A stretch of DNA of 64,000 bases, taken from Leeia aquatica (GTDB lineage: Bacteria > Pseudomonadota > Gammaproteobacteria > Burkholderiales > Leeiaceae). A program made the translations under genes and the position numbers. The stretch spans positions 186,001-250,000 of the forward strand of contig NZ_JABAIM010000002.1 of assembly GCF_012641365.1 (NCBI RefSeq), in the 5' to 3' direction. Below the pieces are notes generated by a model. The model saw only the letters and a list, made by a program, of their open reading frames with translations. It did no database searches and had not been told where the DNA came from. Each line of letters opens with the position of its first letter. Position 1 is the first letter of the stretch. Below are positions 44,419 through 53,940 of this stretch, piece by piece.

Positions 44419-45678
44419 ATGCATTTATCTGACCTCAAGCGCCTGCACGTCTCCGAACTGGTTGACATGGCGATTGCCAATGAAATCGACGGGGCCAGTC
44501 GCCTGCGCAAGCAGGATTTGATCTTTGCCTTGCTGAAGAATCAGGCCAAAAAGGGCGAAAGCATATACGGTGAAGGCACGCTGGAAGTGCTGCCGGACGG
44601 TTTTGGCTTTCTGCGCAGCCCGGATACCTCTTACCTGGCCGGGCCAGACGACATTTACGTCAGCCCCAGCCAGATTCGCCGCTTCAACCTGCATACCGGT
44701 GATTCGATCGAAGGCGAGATTCGCACACCGAAGGAAGGCGAGCGTTACTTTGCCCTGGTCAAGGTAGACCGCGTCAACGGTGACACACCGGAATCGGCCA
44801 AGCACAAGATCCTGTTTGAAAACCTGACGCCGCTGTTCCCGACCGAACCGCTGAAGCTGGAACGGGACATCTCCTCGGAAGAGAACGCCACCGGTCGCTT
44901 GATTGATATCATCTCGCCGATCGGCAAGGGACAGCGTGGCTTGCTGGTCGCCCCGCCCAAGTCCGGCAAGACCGTGATGCTGCAACACATTGCCCACGCC
45001 ATCACCGCCAATCACCCGGACGTGGAACTGATCGTACTGCTGATCGACGAGCGCCCGGAAGAAGTGACCGAAATGTCCCGCACGGTGAAGGGTGAAGTGG
45101 TTGCTTCCACCTTTGATGAACCGGCGACCCGTCACGTCCAGGTCGCAGAAATGGTGATTGAAAAGGCCAAGCGCCTGGTGGAGCACAAAAAGGATGTGGT
45201 CATCCTGCTCGACTCCATCACCCGTCTGGCCCGTGCTTACAACACCGTGATTCCTGCTTCCGGCAAGGTGTTGACCGGCGGTGTGGACGCCAATGCCCTG
45301 CAGCGCCCGAAGCGTTTCTTCGGTGCTGCGCGTAATATCGAAGAAGGCGGCTCGCTGACCATTATTGCCACTGCGCTGATCGACACTGGCAGCCGCATGG
45401 ATGATGTGATCTACGAAGAATTCAAGGGCACCGGCAATATGGAAATCCATCTCGACCGCCGCATGGCCGAGAAACGCCTGTACCCTGCCATCAACGTCAA
45501 CCGCTCCGGCACCCGCCGTGAAGAGCTGCTGATCGACAAAGATGTGCTGCAGAAGATCTGGGTGCTGCGCAAGCTGCTCTACCCGATGGACGATCTGGAA
45601 GCGACCGAATTCCTGCTGGACAAGCTGAAAGCCACCAAGAGCAACTCGGGTTTCTTTGACTCGATGCGCCGGGGCTAG
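44419..45678 (+). CDS. rho: Transcription termination factor Rho
   Basis: Hexameric RNA-dependent ATPase that terminates transcription. The N-terminal RNA-binding cold-shock-like domain contains [13 protein letters not shown] and [15 protein letters not shown]; Walker A is APPKSGKT near residue 180; Walker [17 protein letters not shown]; the Q-loop/R-loop [20 protein letters not shown] is intact. 419 residues, standard. It follows trxA by 136 nt. Confidence 0.98.
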   Translation: MHLSDLKRLHVSELVDMAIANEIDGASRLRKQDLIFALLKNQAKKGESIYGEGTLEVLPDGFGFLRSPDTSYLAGPDDIYVSPSQIRRFNLHTGDSIEGEIRTPKEGERYFALVKVDRVNGDTPESAKHKILFENLTPLFPTEPLKLERDISSEENATGRLIDIISPIGKGQRGLLVAPPKSGKTVMLQHIAHAITANHPDVELIVLLIDERPEEVTEMSRTVKGEVVASTFDEPATRHVQVAEMVIEKAKRLVEHKKDVVILLDSITRLARAYNTVIPASGKVLTGGVDANALQRPKRFFGAARNIEEGGSLTIIATALIDTGSRMDDVIYEEFKGTGNMEIHLDRRMAEKRLYPAINVNRSGTRREELLIDKDVLQKIWVLRKLLYPMDDLEATEFLLDKLKATKSNSGFFDSMRRG

Positions 45679-45688
45679 GGCCTGACAG

Positions 45689-45717
45689 TTGCAGACGAGA
45701 TAAAACTCGTCCATAAT
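45689..45717 (+). promoter_or_regulatory. rpmE promoter whose spacer is an inverted repeat
   Basis: TTGCAG (45689-45694), 17-nt spacer, CATAAT (45712-45717). The spacer plus one base is GACGAG-ATAAAA-CTCGTC (45694-45711), a perfect 6-bp-armed inverted repeat. A regulator bound there would block polymerase; as RNA it could also form a weak hairpin after rho. Confidence 0.55.
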
Positions 45718-45775
45718 TCCGCTTTTACAAAGTACCGGCACAATCCCGGTACGCTCATGCAAAAAGGAAAGTCTG

Positions 45776-45982
45776 ATGAAAGACGTGCACCCGAACTACA
45801 CCGAAATCAAGGTGACCTGCAGCTGCGGCAACGCCTTTACCACCCGCTCGACCATGGCCAAGGACCTGCACATTGAAGTGTGCGCCCAGTGCCACCCGTT
45901 CTACACCGGCAAGCAAAAGGTGGTGGATACTGCTGGTCGTATCGAGAAGTTCAAGAACAAGTACGGCAGCATGGTGCGCTAA
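45776..45982 (+). CDS. rpmE: 50S ribosomal protein L31 (zinc-binding type)
   Basis: 68 residues. Starts [19 protein letters not shown] and keeps the four cysteines of the C-plus type (CSC near 15-17 and CAQC near 37-40), so it binds zinc. AGGAAAG precedes ATG 45776. It has its own promoter after rho and a strong terminator. Confidence 0.97.
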   Translation: MKDVHPNYTEIKVTCSCGNAFTTRSTMAKDLHIEVCAQCHPFYTGKQKVVDTAGRIEKFKNKYGSMVR

Positions 45983-45996
45983 GCATCACGCCGCAG

Positions 45997-46025
45997 AAAA
46001 AAGGCAGCCTGGGCTGCCTTTTTTT
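45997..46025 (+). terminator. Intrinsic terminator of rpmE
   Basis: Stem AAAAAAGGCAGC/GCTGCCTTTTTT (45997-46008, 46013-46024) with a 4-nt loop and a run of seven Ts. Confidence 0.92.
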
Positions 46026-46053
46026 GTCTCTGTGATCTGCCATTGATGCTGCC

Positions 46054-47673
46054 ATGCTGACTTACACGCCCGCGTCCGCCCTGCCGCCTACACCGCCACG
46101 CGACCACTCCTGGCTCTTGCTGCTGCTATGCCTGGCCTGGCTGCTGCCCGGCACCTTTGGCCATGCGCCGTGGCGGGGGGAAGAGGTCGAAGTCATTGGC
46201 GTGGTACAAAGCATGCTGCATGGCCAGTGGCTGATTCCACAACTCAATGGCCAACCCTTCCTTGACAACCCACCACTGACATACTGGCTGGCGGCGGCCT
46301 TCGCCAAAATACTGCCCTCGCACTGGATCGCCTTGCACGAAACGGCCCGACTCGCTGCGGTGCTGATGATGGGCCTGACCTTCTTGCTGGTCGGCCTGGC
46401 GGGCAAGCATATGTGGGGGGCGCGACAAGGGCGGCTGGCCGTACTGATGCTGATGGGCTGTTTTGGCCTGCTGTCGCGCGCGCATCTGGTCATGCCGGAA
46501 CAGGCGGCATTGCTGGGTGCCGCATTGCAACTGTACGGCCTGAGCCTGCTGGCCGCGCGTCCCATGCGGGCGGGCCTGTGTCTGGGCCTGGCGCTCCCCG
46601 TTGCCCTGCTCGGTGGCGGGCCACTGGCATTGGCCGTCAGCATCCTGACCCTGCTGTTGTTTGCCTGGCCTCGCCCCGGCGTCGCCACCGCACAGTGGCT
46701 ACGCGCCTTGTTACCTGCCAGCGTCATCGCCCTGCCCTTGCTCCTGCTGTGGCCGCTGGCCCTGAAGCAGCATGCCCCGCTGATTTTTGATCAATGGTGG
46801 CAGCAGCAGGTGCTGGCAGCTCACTTTGATGCTCACCGTCTGCGCTACTATCTGGGCATGGTGCCGTGGTTTGCCTGGCCGGCCTGGCCGCTGGCCTTGC
46901 TGGCGCTGCGGCGTAATCCGCTGGGCACTGCGCCATCACGGGTACTGCACCTGCAATTGTTGCTGGCGAGCCTGCTGTGGATATTGGGGAATGCCTGGCA
47001 ACCGGATGAGCATGACGTCAACACCATGCTGTGCCTGCCTGCGCTGTGCCTGCTGGCCGTGCCGGGCCTGGACCGGCTGCGCCGCGGCGGTATCGCCGCC
47101 TTCAACTGGTTTGGCCGTTGTACCTTTGGCTTGATCGCCCTGCTGGTCTGGCTGGGCTGGCTGGCCTTGAGCACCGGATGGCCTGGCCGTATCGCCATGC
47201 GCATGCACCGGGCCAGCCCCACCTACCAGCATGAGCTGCACCCGGTACTGCTGGCGTTTGCCCTGCTGCTGACCGGGCTGTGGCTGTGGATCATGTGGCA
47301 GCAGCGCCATGATGTACGTAAAGCCCTCAGTGGCTGGGTGGCCGGTGCCACCATGGCCTGGGGGCTGATCATGACCTTGTGGTTACCCTGGATTGTCGCG
47401 GCCAAGGACTACCAGCCCATGCTGCAGCAGCTGGCCCGGCAGTTGCCCGCAGACCGCAGCTGCATTCACACGGCCGACATGCCACGCACCGTGCTCACCC
47501 TGCTGGCCTATCGCCAGGGCATCGACTTGCCTGTGCGGGATCAGGCATGCCGCTGGAAACTGGCCAAGACCACCCAGCGCAGCGTTGCCCCCGCCGGCTG
47601 GCGAATTGTCTGGCAAGGGCATCGTGGCGGTGATCGCAAGGAAGGCTACTGGCTGCTGAAGCGTCAGCTTTGA
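46054..47673 (+). CDS. ArnT-like GT39-fold membrane glycosyltransferase
   Basis: 539 residues with about a dozen membrane helices and one C-terminal soluble domain (about 460-539). The first periplasmic loop has PWRGEEVEVIGVVQSML, the place where ArnT/PMT enzymes keep their catalytic acidic residue, followed by GQPFLDNPPLTYW, the metal and lipid-donor loop motif. The donor is likely a polyprenyl-phosphate sugar; the acceptor (lipid A, protein or polysaccharide) is not evident. No arn genes adjoin. Only 3 nt separate its stop from the convergent RND gene. Confidence 0.82.
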   Translation: MLTYTPASALPPTPPRDHSWLLLLLCLAWLLPGTFGHAPWRGEEVEVIGVVQSMLHGQWLIPQLNGQPFLDNPPLTYWLAAAFAKILPSHWIALHETARLAAVLMMGLTFLLVGLAGKHMWGARQGRLAVLMLMGCFGLLSRAHLVMPEQAALLGAALQLYGLSLLAARPMRAGLCLGLALPVALLGGGPLALAVSILTLLLFAWPRPGVATAQWLRALLPASVIALPLLLLWPLALKQHAPLIFDQWWQQQVLAAHFDAHRLRYYLGMVPWFAWPAWPLALLALRRNPLGTAPSRVLHLQLLLASLLWILGNAWQPDEHDVNTMLCLPALCLLAVPGLDRLRRGGIAAFNWFGRCTFGLIALLVWLGWLALSTGWPGRIAMRMHRASPTYQHELHPVLLAFALLLTGLWLWIMWQQRHDVRKALSGWVAGATMAWGLIMTLWLPWIVAAKDYQPMLQQLARQLPADRSCIHTADMPRTVLTLLAYRQGIDLPVRDQACRWKLAKTTQRSVAPAGWRIVWQGHRGGDRKEGYWLLKRQL

Positions 47674-47676
47674 ACC

Positions 47677-50600
47677 TTAACTGAACCAGCTCCTGATCAA
47701 GGCTCGTGCCAGGCGCTTTGCAATCCAAACGATACCCCGTGACAGACTGGGTTTAAGATCATCTAGCAAGCTATACGCCACCGGCACCACTACCAGCGTC
47801 AGGAGGGTTGAAGTAATCACCCCGCCGATCACCGCGTGGGCCATCGGTGCGCGCTGCTCGACCCCTTCGCCCAGCCCCAGACCCAGTGGCAGCATGCCCA
47901 GCACCATGGCAAAGGTGGTCATCAGGATGGGGCGTAGCCGCACCCGCCCGGCTTCCTGAATGGCGGTCATGCGGTCTACCCCGTTGCGCACCGCCTGCTC
48001 GACAAAGTCCACCAGCAGGATGGCATTCTTGGTCACCAGCCCCATCAGCATGATGATGCCGATCACCGAGAAGATGTTCATGGTTGAGCCACCCACCATC
48101 AGGCCCAGCACCACCCCGATCAAGGACAGCGGCAGCGCCGTCATGATGGCCAGCGGGTGCAGGAAGCTGTTGAACTGCGAAGCCAGCACCATATAGATGA
48201 AGATCACACCCAGCCCCAGCGCAGCAGCGGCATAACCAGCGGACTCCTGCATGTCCTTGTTGGCCCCGCCGGTGACGATGCGGTAACCCGGTGGCAGCGC
48301 CATGCTCTGCACCACCGGTTGCAAGTCCTTGCCAACTTCACCCGCCGGACGACCATCCACGTTGGCACTCAGCCGAATCTCGCGCAGCAGCGAACGGCGA
48401 TTGATCTGGTTTGGGCTTTTACTGTCTACAAAGCTGACCACGGCAGACAACGGCACCAGCAGGGGCTGACCGGTCTGTGGATCGGTCTTGCTGCTTTGCA
48501 GCCGCAGCTGTGCCAGATCGGCCGGGTTCTTGCGGTTGGCTTCATCCAGGCGTACCACCACATCGTGGTTCTCGCCGTCTTCACTTTCCCAAGTGGTGAC
48601 CGTGTCGCCGACTACCAGCGGCTGCAATGCCTGATTGATCTGCTGCAGGGAAATGCCCAGATCCGAGGCCACATCGCGCTTGATGCGAAGGGCCAGCATC
48701 GGCTTGGCATCGCTCAGGCTGGATTCGACATCCACCAGCCCCGGTATCTGCTTCATGCGGCTGCGCAGCTGATCTGCGAGGCGCTGCAGTTCGCGAATAT
48801 CCCCCCCCTGAATGCTGAGCGATACCGGCTTGCCGCCCCCGCCCGCAGAGTTGGTACCGCCGATACCGCGCAGCTCAATCCCGGCCACCTGCAACACCCG
48901 GGCGCGGAAACGCTGCGCCAGCTCCTTCTGCCCCAGCTTGCGCTGCTTGCGGGGTATCAGCTTGATGCGAATGGAAAACTGGTTTCGCCCTTGCACAAAG
49001 CCGGTATTGACCGTGGAATAGGTGCGTTCAACCTCCTTGAAGGAGCGGAGGATGCGCTCCACCTGCTCCACCTTGCTGCGCGAGTATTCGAGACTGGAGC
49101 CCACCGGTGTCTTGGCAGAAAGCACCATGTCGGACTGGTCCGCTTCCGGCACAAACTCGCTGCCCAGCCGGCCCATCAAGACAAAACTCAGCACCAGTAC
49201 ACCGATGGACATGCCGACCACGGCCAAGCGATGACGCAAGGCCCAGCGGATCAAGCCGGTGTAGCCATTCGAGAGGCGCTCAAGCTGGCGCTCAATCCAG
49301 CCCAGCAGCGGCCCCAGTAGCGGCATCGGCTTGTGATCCTGCACCTGGGGATCGCGCCAGACGGAGGACAACATCGGGTCCAGCGTAAAGCTGACGAACA
49401 TGGAAAACAGTACGGCAGCGGTCACGGTAATGCCAAACTGATGGAACCAGCGCCCAATGATGCCGCCCATATACCCTACGGGTAGGAACACCGCGACAAT
49501 AGTTAGTGTGGTGGCCAGCACCGCCAGCGTGATTTCCTGGGTGCCTTCCAGCGCAGCCAGTCTGGAAGGCTTACCCATGGCCATGTGCCGGGTAATGTTC
49601 TCCCGCACCACGATGGAGTCGTCAATCAGCAAGCCAATGCACAGCGACAGGGCCATCAGCGTCATCATGTTCAGGCTGAAGCCGAACAGGTCGAGCAAGA
49701 AGATGGTACCCAGCAGCGAAATCGGCAAGGTCAGGCCAGTAATCACCGTACTGCGCCAGGAACCGAGGAACAGGAACACCACCATGATGGTCAGCAGCGC
49801 CCCTTCCAGCAAGGTGGTGGTCACGTCGTTGAGTGAGTTACGGATCGGCACCGAGCCATCAGCAATCACGTCCAGCTTCATCGCTGTCGGCAGTTGCTCC
49901 TGCAGGCGATCCTTCATGCGTTTGACGGCATCAGCTACTTCGACGGTGTTGCTCTTGTTCACCTTGTAGATGTCGATGGCCACCGCCGGTTTGCCGTTGA
50001 TCAGGGCCAGCGAGTTCTTCTCCTGCTGACCGTCAACCACTCGTGCGACATCACGTACCCGGATCACGCTGTCGCCACGACGGGCCACAATCAGCTCACC
50101 AAACTGCTGCGGATCACGAATCTTGCCTTCGAGCTGCACCACCAGATCACGGCCACCGCCACTCAACACCCCGACCGGTAATTGCCCATTTTCCCGCTTG
50201 AGCACGGCGGATAACTGGTCCACCCCGACATTAGCAGCCTGCAGCCGCAAGGGGTCAGGCTGGATGATGATCTGGCGCTTCACGCCACCCACCACAGAAG
50301 CCTGGCCGACCCCCGGCACCGTCAGCAGTTGCTTGACCAGGGTATTTTCGGCCATTTCTGTGAGCTGTCGGGCCGAATGGCTGCCGGAGGTCAAGGAGAG
50401 GGAGATGATCGGCCGATCATCCGGATTGGTACGTCGAATCACCGGTGCATCCACCCCATCACGCAGCCGGGGGGTGAGCACAGAAATCTTGTCGCGCACG
50501 TCCATCATCGCGTCGTCCATATTGGTCGACAGGGTGAAGTTCACAGTCACGACACTGCTACCCTCATACGAGGTCGACGAAATCTCATCGACCCCATTGA

Positions 50601-50820
50601 TGGTGTTCATCGACTCTTCCACCCGGCGGGTGACGTCCGTCTCTACCACTTCCGGGGTGGCGCCCGGATAGTTGGTGACAATGATCACCACCTGCGAGCC
50701 CACATCGGGGAATTGCTCCACCGTCAGCTTCTTGTAGGACGACACCCCCAGCACCAGAATTGCCAGCATCATCATGCAGGCAAACACCGGGTTGTGAATG
50801 CTGATACGGGTCAGATTCAT
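47677..50820 (-). CDS. RND efflux transporter permease (HAE-1/AcrB-like)
   Basis: 1047-residue inner-membrane proton/drug antiporter. Twelve membrane helices and two large periplasmic loops. The N-terminal FPDVGSQVVIIVTNYPGATPEVVE is the standard start of the porter domain; the proton-relay DD is in LLIDDSIVVRENI (TM4), and GLVTKNAILLVDFVEQA marks TM10 with its lysine. It is the second gene after the adaptor, overlapping by 4 nt (ATGA). No outer-membrane factor gene is nearby, so a distant TolC/OprM-type partner is expected. Confidence 0.95.
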   Translation of the reverse strand: MNLTRISIHNPVFACMMMLAILVLGVSSYKKLTVEQFPDVGSQVVIIVTNYPGATPEVVETDVTRRVEESMNTINGVDEISSTSYEGSSVVTVNFTLSTNMDDAMMDVRDKISVLTPRLRDGVDAPVIRRTNPDDRPIISLSLTSGSHSARQLTEMAENTLVKQLLTVPGVGQASVVGGVKRQIIIQPDPLRLQAANVGVDQLSAVLKRENGQLPVGVLSGGGRDLVVQLEGKIRDPQQFGELIVARRGDSVIRVRDVARVVDGQQEKNSLALINGKPAVAIDIYKVNKSNTVEVADAVKRMKDRLQEQLPTAMKLDVIADGSVPIRNSLNDVTTTLLEGALLTIMVVFLFLGSWRSTVITGLTLPISLLGTIFLLDLFGFSLNMMTLMALSLCIGLLIDDSIVVRENITRHMAMGKPSRLAALEGTQEITLAVLATTLTIVAVFLPVGYMGGIIGRWFHQFGITVTAAVLFSMFVSFTLDPMLSSVWRDPQVQDHKPMPLLGPLLGWIERQLERLSNGYTGLIRWALRHRLAVVGMSIGVLVLSFVLMGRLGSEFVPEADQSDMVLSAKTPVGSSLEYSRSKVEQVERILRSFKEVERTYSTVNTGFVQGRNQFSIRIKLIPRKQRKLGQKELAQRFRARVLQVAGIELRGIGGTNSAGGGGKPVSLSIQGGDIRELQRLADQLRSRMKQIPGLVDVESSLSDAKPMLALRIKRDVASDLGISLQQINQALQPLVVGDTVTTWESEDGENHDVVVRLDEANRKNPADLAQLRLQSSKTDPQTGQPLLVPLSAVVSFVDSKSPNQINRRSLLREIRLSANVDGRPAGEVGKDLQPVVQSMALPPGYRIVTGGANKDMQESAGYAAAALGLGVIFIYMVLASQFNSFLHPLAIMTALPLSLIGVVLGLMVGGSTMNIFSVIGIIMLMGLVTKNAILLVDFVEQAVRNGVDRMTAIQEAGRVRLRPILMTTFAMVLGMLPLGLGLGEGVEQRAPMAHAVIGGVITSTLLTLVVVPVAYSLLDDLKPSLSRGIVWIAKRLARALIRSWFS

Positions 50821-51956
50821 GCCGGTGCTCCAGCTTTCGGCACACGTACGGCCTGCCCCGGCTTGGCCGAAGCCAGCCTCACCCGCACCAGCAGGTCACC
50901 TGGCTGCAGACCGCTGCGCACATCCTGAAAATTGCCACTGTCGTCCAGCTCTCCCAGCACCAGCTGGCGCTGCTGCAGCTTGCCCTTTTGCACCACCCAC
51001 GCCGTTGCTTTGCCGTCCTCAATGCTGATGGCAGACTTGGGCGCCAAGAGCACTGGCTGACTCCCGCCTTGCAGCTGCCCACTGACAAACAGTCCGCCCC
51101 GCAGCGCCGGTGAAGACGCTGTCAAACTGAGCCAGACCGGAATCTGCCGAGCCCCCCCTTGCGTCTGTGGTGCAATCCGGCTCAATTGTGCAGACCAGGA
51201 CTGTTCCCCCAGTCCCTCCACGCTAAAACGGGCAGGCATGCCGATCTGTACCTTGGGCAACTGTTCAGGCTGCAGGCTGGCCTCGATTTCCAGGCTGCTG
51301 GGATCCACCAGCAGAAACAAGCGCGCCCGCGCTGCGACATTCTGGCCAGCCTGCACATCCTGGGTCGCAATAATGCCGTCAAACGGGGCGCGGATCACCG
51401 CATCCTGCGCGGCACGCTGCACCAGCTTGAGCTGGCTTTGCTGGGACGCCAGCGCGGCCCCCCGCTCGGTCACCGCCGCCTGACTTTCCTGCAAGGCATT
51501 GGGCGAAATAAACCCTTGCTCCTTGAGCGCCAGACGACTCTGGTGATTTCGCTCCGCCAGCTTCAGCTGCGACGCGGCACTGCTGACGGCTGCCTTGCGC
51601 TCCTGCAGGCGTGCTTGCAAATCGCGCTCGTCGAATATAGCCAGCACCTCGCCCTGTTTTACCACCTGACCGGGGCGCACCTTGACCTCGGCCAGCAGCC
51701 CTTCCATTGGCGCAGCCAGCATGGTCTGCCGCCGTGCCACCAGCGAGCCAGTGAACGGTGTGGATTGTACGCGGACTCCGGCCTGCATCCGGTAGACATC
51801 CCCTTCAGCCAATACCAGCAACTGGCTGCCTTTGTCACGGTTACGTTGCCCGCGCTCCGACTGCCCGCCCTTGCCGGGACGCAGCACGATGAGTGCGGCA
51901 AGCGCTGCCAATACCAGTAGCAATAACCAGAACCAGGGGCGACGCAAAACAGACAT
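50817..51956 (-). CDS. RND efflux periplasmic adaptor subunit
   Basis: Membrane-fusion protein linking the RND pump to an outer-membrane channel. An N-terminal membrane anchor (LLLLVLAALAALIVL, residues about 10-25), lipoyl-like halves (GLLAEVKVRPGQVVKQGEVLA and APFDGIIATQDVQAGQNV), an alpha-hairpin (LQARLQERKAAVSSAASQLK) and a beta-barrel. 379 residues. It overlaps the permease gene by 4 nt. Confidence 0.93.
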   Translation of the reverse strand: MSVLRRPWFWLLLLVLAALAALIVLRPGKGGQSERGQRNRDKGSQLLVLAEGDVYRMQAGVRVQSTPFTGSLVARRQTMLAAPMEGLLAEVKVRPGQVVKQGEVLAIFDERDLQARLQERKAAVSSAASQLKLAERNHQSRLALKEQGFISPNALQESQAAVTERGAALASQQSQLKLVQRAAQDAVIRAPFDGIIATQDVQAGQNVAARARLFLLVDPSSLEIEASLQPEQLPKVQIGMPARFSVEGLGEQSWSAQLSRIAPQTQGGARQIPVWLSLTASSPALRGGLFVSGQLQGGSQPVLLAPKSAISIEDGKATAWVVQKGKLQQRQLVLGELDDSGNFQDVRSGLQPGDLLVRVRLASAKPGQAVRVPKAGAPA

Positions 51957-51994
51957 GGGGCGTTCCTGAAAAGTAAGGGGACAGGTGGGCTTTG

Positions 51995-52022
51995 ATTATA
52001 TCGGCTCATTACCCTACAGCAA
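51995..52022 (-). promoter_or_regulatory. Promoter for the RND efflux operon
   Basis: On the minus strand TTGCTG (52017-52022), a 16-nt spacer and TATAAT (51995-52000) lie about 40 nt upstream of the adaptor start. No adjacent TetR- or LysR-type regulator gene is present; the divergent neighbour is a diguanylate cyclase. Confidence 0.55.
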
Positions 52023-52099
52023 TGGGCTTTACAAAGCGTTTACACGGTGACAGGACAAGACATCCGCTATACTGCACATACCTTGGCGACCCTTTGATC

Positions 52100-53356
52100 A
52101 TGACGCATTCACACGCTGATTTGCCTGTCGACGCCCATGATGGGCTACTGATTCATTTACCCACACCGGTGCTGCTGGTGCGTTTGCCGGAAGGGCTGCT
52201 GCTGCAAGCCAATCCCGCAGCCCATGAGCAGCTGCAGCTGCCCGCCGGTGGCCAGCCGCTGGACAGCCTGTTTTTACACAGCACGGACTGGCGGGAGCTG
52301 CAGTTGCGGCTGAAGCAGGGTCCTGTACGCCAGTTTGAAGCCCGGCTGCAGGGCGCACATGGCCGCCCGGTGTGGATGCTGCTGTCCGCACGTGAGCAAT
52401 GGCAGGGGGATCAGCGCTACCTTTGGCTTTCCTTGCACGACGTGTCCGAGCGGCGCAAGCGTGAATTCCAGCTGCAGGCCAACGAAGCCCTGCACCAGCA
52501 GATTCTCACCACCTGTGGTGAAGGCTACCTGCAGTTTGATGCGGCGACCAACCGCATCGTTGACGCCAACCCGGCCTTCTGCCAATTGCTGGGCTGCTCG
52601 ACCGAGCAAGTGCTGGGCGCCACCCTGGCCGACTTTCTGGCACCCGATTGTCCGCCTACGCCGCTGACCGACCGGCACTGGCCTGAACAGCAGGAAACCG
52701 TGCGCGGTGAACTCTCCATGCTGCGCGCAGACCGTATTCCCCTGACAGTGCAGGTACAGGCGAACGTACTGCGCGATGAGCGCGGGCAGGAAGTCACCCG
52801 CTTTGCGCTGCTGACCGATATGACCGAGCGCAAGAAAAACGAAGAGCGCATGATCTATCTGGCGTTCTATGACCCGCTCACCGCCCTGCCCAACCGCCTG
52901 CTGTTCCATGAGCGGCTGCAACAGGCCCTGTTTTTGCTGAATCGGCAAGGGCAACCCTTCGCCTTGCTGTTCCTTGACCTGGACAATTTCAAGCAGGTCA
53001 ACGACACGCTGGGTCACGATGTCGGCGATGAGTTGCTGCGGGAAATCGGGCGGCGACTGTTTCAGGCCGTACGCGAAAGCGATACGGTGGCCCGTTTGGG
53101 CGGCGACGAATTTGTGGTGCTGTTGCAAGGGGTGCGCAGTGAGCTGGCAGCGGCGACCGGTGCAGAGAAGCTGCTGTCAGCCCTGGCAGATCCAATCCAG
53201 ATCGGTGAGCACAGCCTGCAGGCGTCGGTCAGTATCGGCATTGCCCGTGCACCGGAAGATGGCAATGATGCCAGCACCATCCGCAAGAAGGCAGACCTCG
53301 CCATGTACGCCGCCAAAGCCGCCGGCAAGCATACCTACCGTTTTGCATCAGAGTAA
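52100..53356 (+). CDS. PAS-GGDEF diguanylate cyclase
   Basis: Makes cyclic di-GMP from two GTP. 418 residues from ATG 52100: an N-terminal PAS-like module (about 15-115), a second PAS/PAC (about 125-245) and a GGDEF domain (about 252-415) with the active-site GGDEF at 334-338. The inhibitory I-site RESD (325-328) sits five residues before it, so product inhibition is predicted. No membrane segment or signal peptide. It ends 13 nt before the convergent GAF gene. Confidence 0.92.
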   Translation: MTHSHADLPVDAHDGLLIHLPTPVLLVRLPEGLLLQANPAAHEQLQLPAGGQPLDSLFLHSTDWRELQLRLKQGPVRQFEARLQGAHGRPVWMLLSAREQWQGDQRYLWLSLHDVSERRKREFQLQANEALHQQILTTCGEGYLQFDAATNRIVDANPAFCQLLGCSTEQVLGATLADFLAPDCPPTPLTDRHWPEQQETVRGELSMLRADRIPLTVQVQANVLRDERGQEVTRFALLTDMTERKKNEERMIYLAFYDPLTALPNRLLFHERLQQALFLLNRQGQPFALLFLDLDNFKQVNDTLGHDVGDELLREIGRRLFQAVRESDTVARLGGDEFVVLLQGVRSELAAATGAEKLLSALADPIQIGEHSLQASVSIGIARAPEDGNDASTIRKKADLAMYAAKAAGKHTYRFASE

Positions 53357-53369
53357 GCAGGAAGCGTGC

Positions 53370-53861
53370 TCAGCGCACGCGGGAAACGATAGAGGCCACC
53401 TGCTCGACAAAGCGGACGTCCGAGTCGGTCCAGATGCGCTCTCCGCCACATTGTTCGCAGCGGATGGCACCGATCATATTGCCTTCCCGCATGATGGCCA
53501 CATCCAGCACGGCCTCAATCTGGCAAGGATCATAATAGCTGTCCAGCAATGAGGCCAGCGACGGATCCGCCGTCACCTTGCTGGCCACCACCTTGCCCTG
53601 ACCGCTGAGTGCGGCAAAGTAATCCGGATTGTCTTCCTGATAGTGCAGCGCACCCCGGCTGTGCTGCCCGCTTTCTGCGTCATACAGGTCGACGCTGCTG
53701 AGCGCAGCACCGCCTTGCACCAGCAGCCAGATGCCCATTCGCTGGATTTCCAGATGTGCGGCCACCGCCTCATTAAGCCGGCTGAGGAAGGTAGCCAGAT
53801 CAATCTGCTTGCCACTGTACTCGACAAACAGTTGCTTCATGACCTCCACGATGTTGTCCAT
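53370..53861 (-). CDS. Single-domain GAF protein
   Basis: 163 residues forming one GAF sensor domain (about 15-160): IQRMGIWLLVQGG, YFAALSGQGKVVASKV, and VLDVAIMREGNMIGAIRCEQ are the GAF core strands. There is no output domain. The cysteines near the C-terminus (IRCEQCGGER) could bind a cofactor or be redox active. It converges on a diguanylate cyclase and lies downstream of cysB on the same strand. Confidence 0.82.
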   Translation of the reverse strand: MDNIVEVMKQLFVEYSGKQIDLATFLSRLNEAVAAHLEIQRMGIWLLVQGGAALSSVDLYDAESGQHSRGALHYQEDNPDYFAALSGQGKVVASKVTADPSLASLLDSYYDPCQIEAVLDVAIMREGNMIGAIRCEQCGGERIWTDSDVRFVEQVASIVSRVR

Positions 53862-53940
53862 CTGGCTCCCCTTGCAATCACGAATGCGGCATGCTGTTCA
53901 AGTCATAGCCCACTGCGGGTCAGAAAGCAAGTGTATCCGG

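Noticed and set aside
45997-46018. DNA uptake sequence resembling the Kingella type in the rpmE terminator
   Set aside because: Only a partial match that the terminator stem explains; it does not recur in the window.
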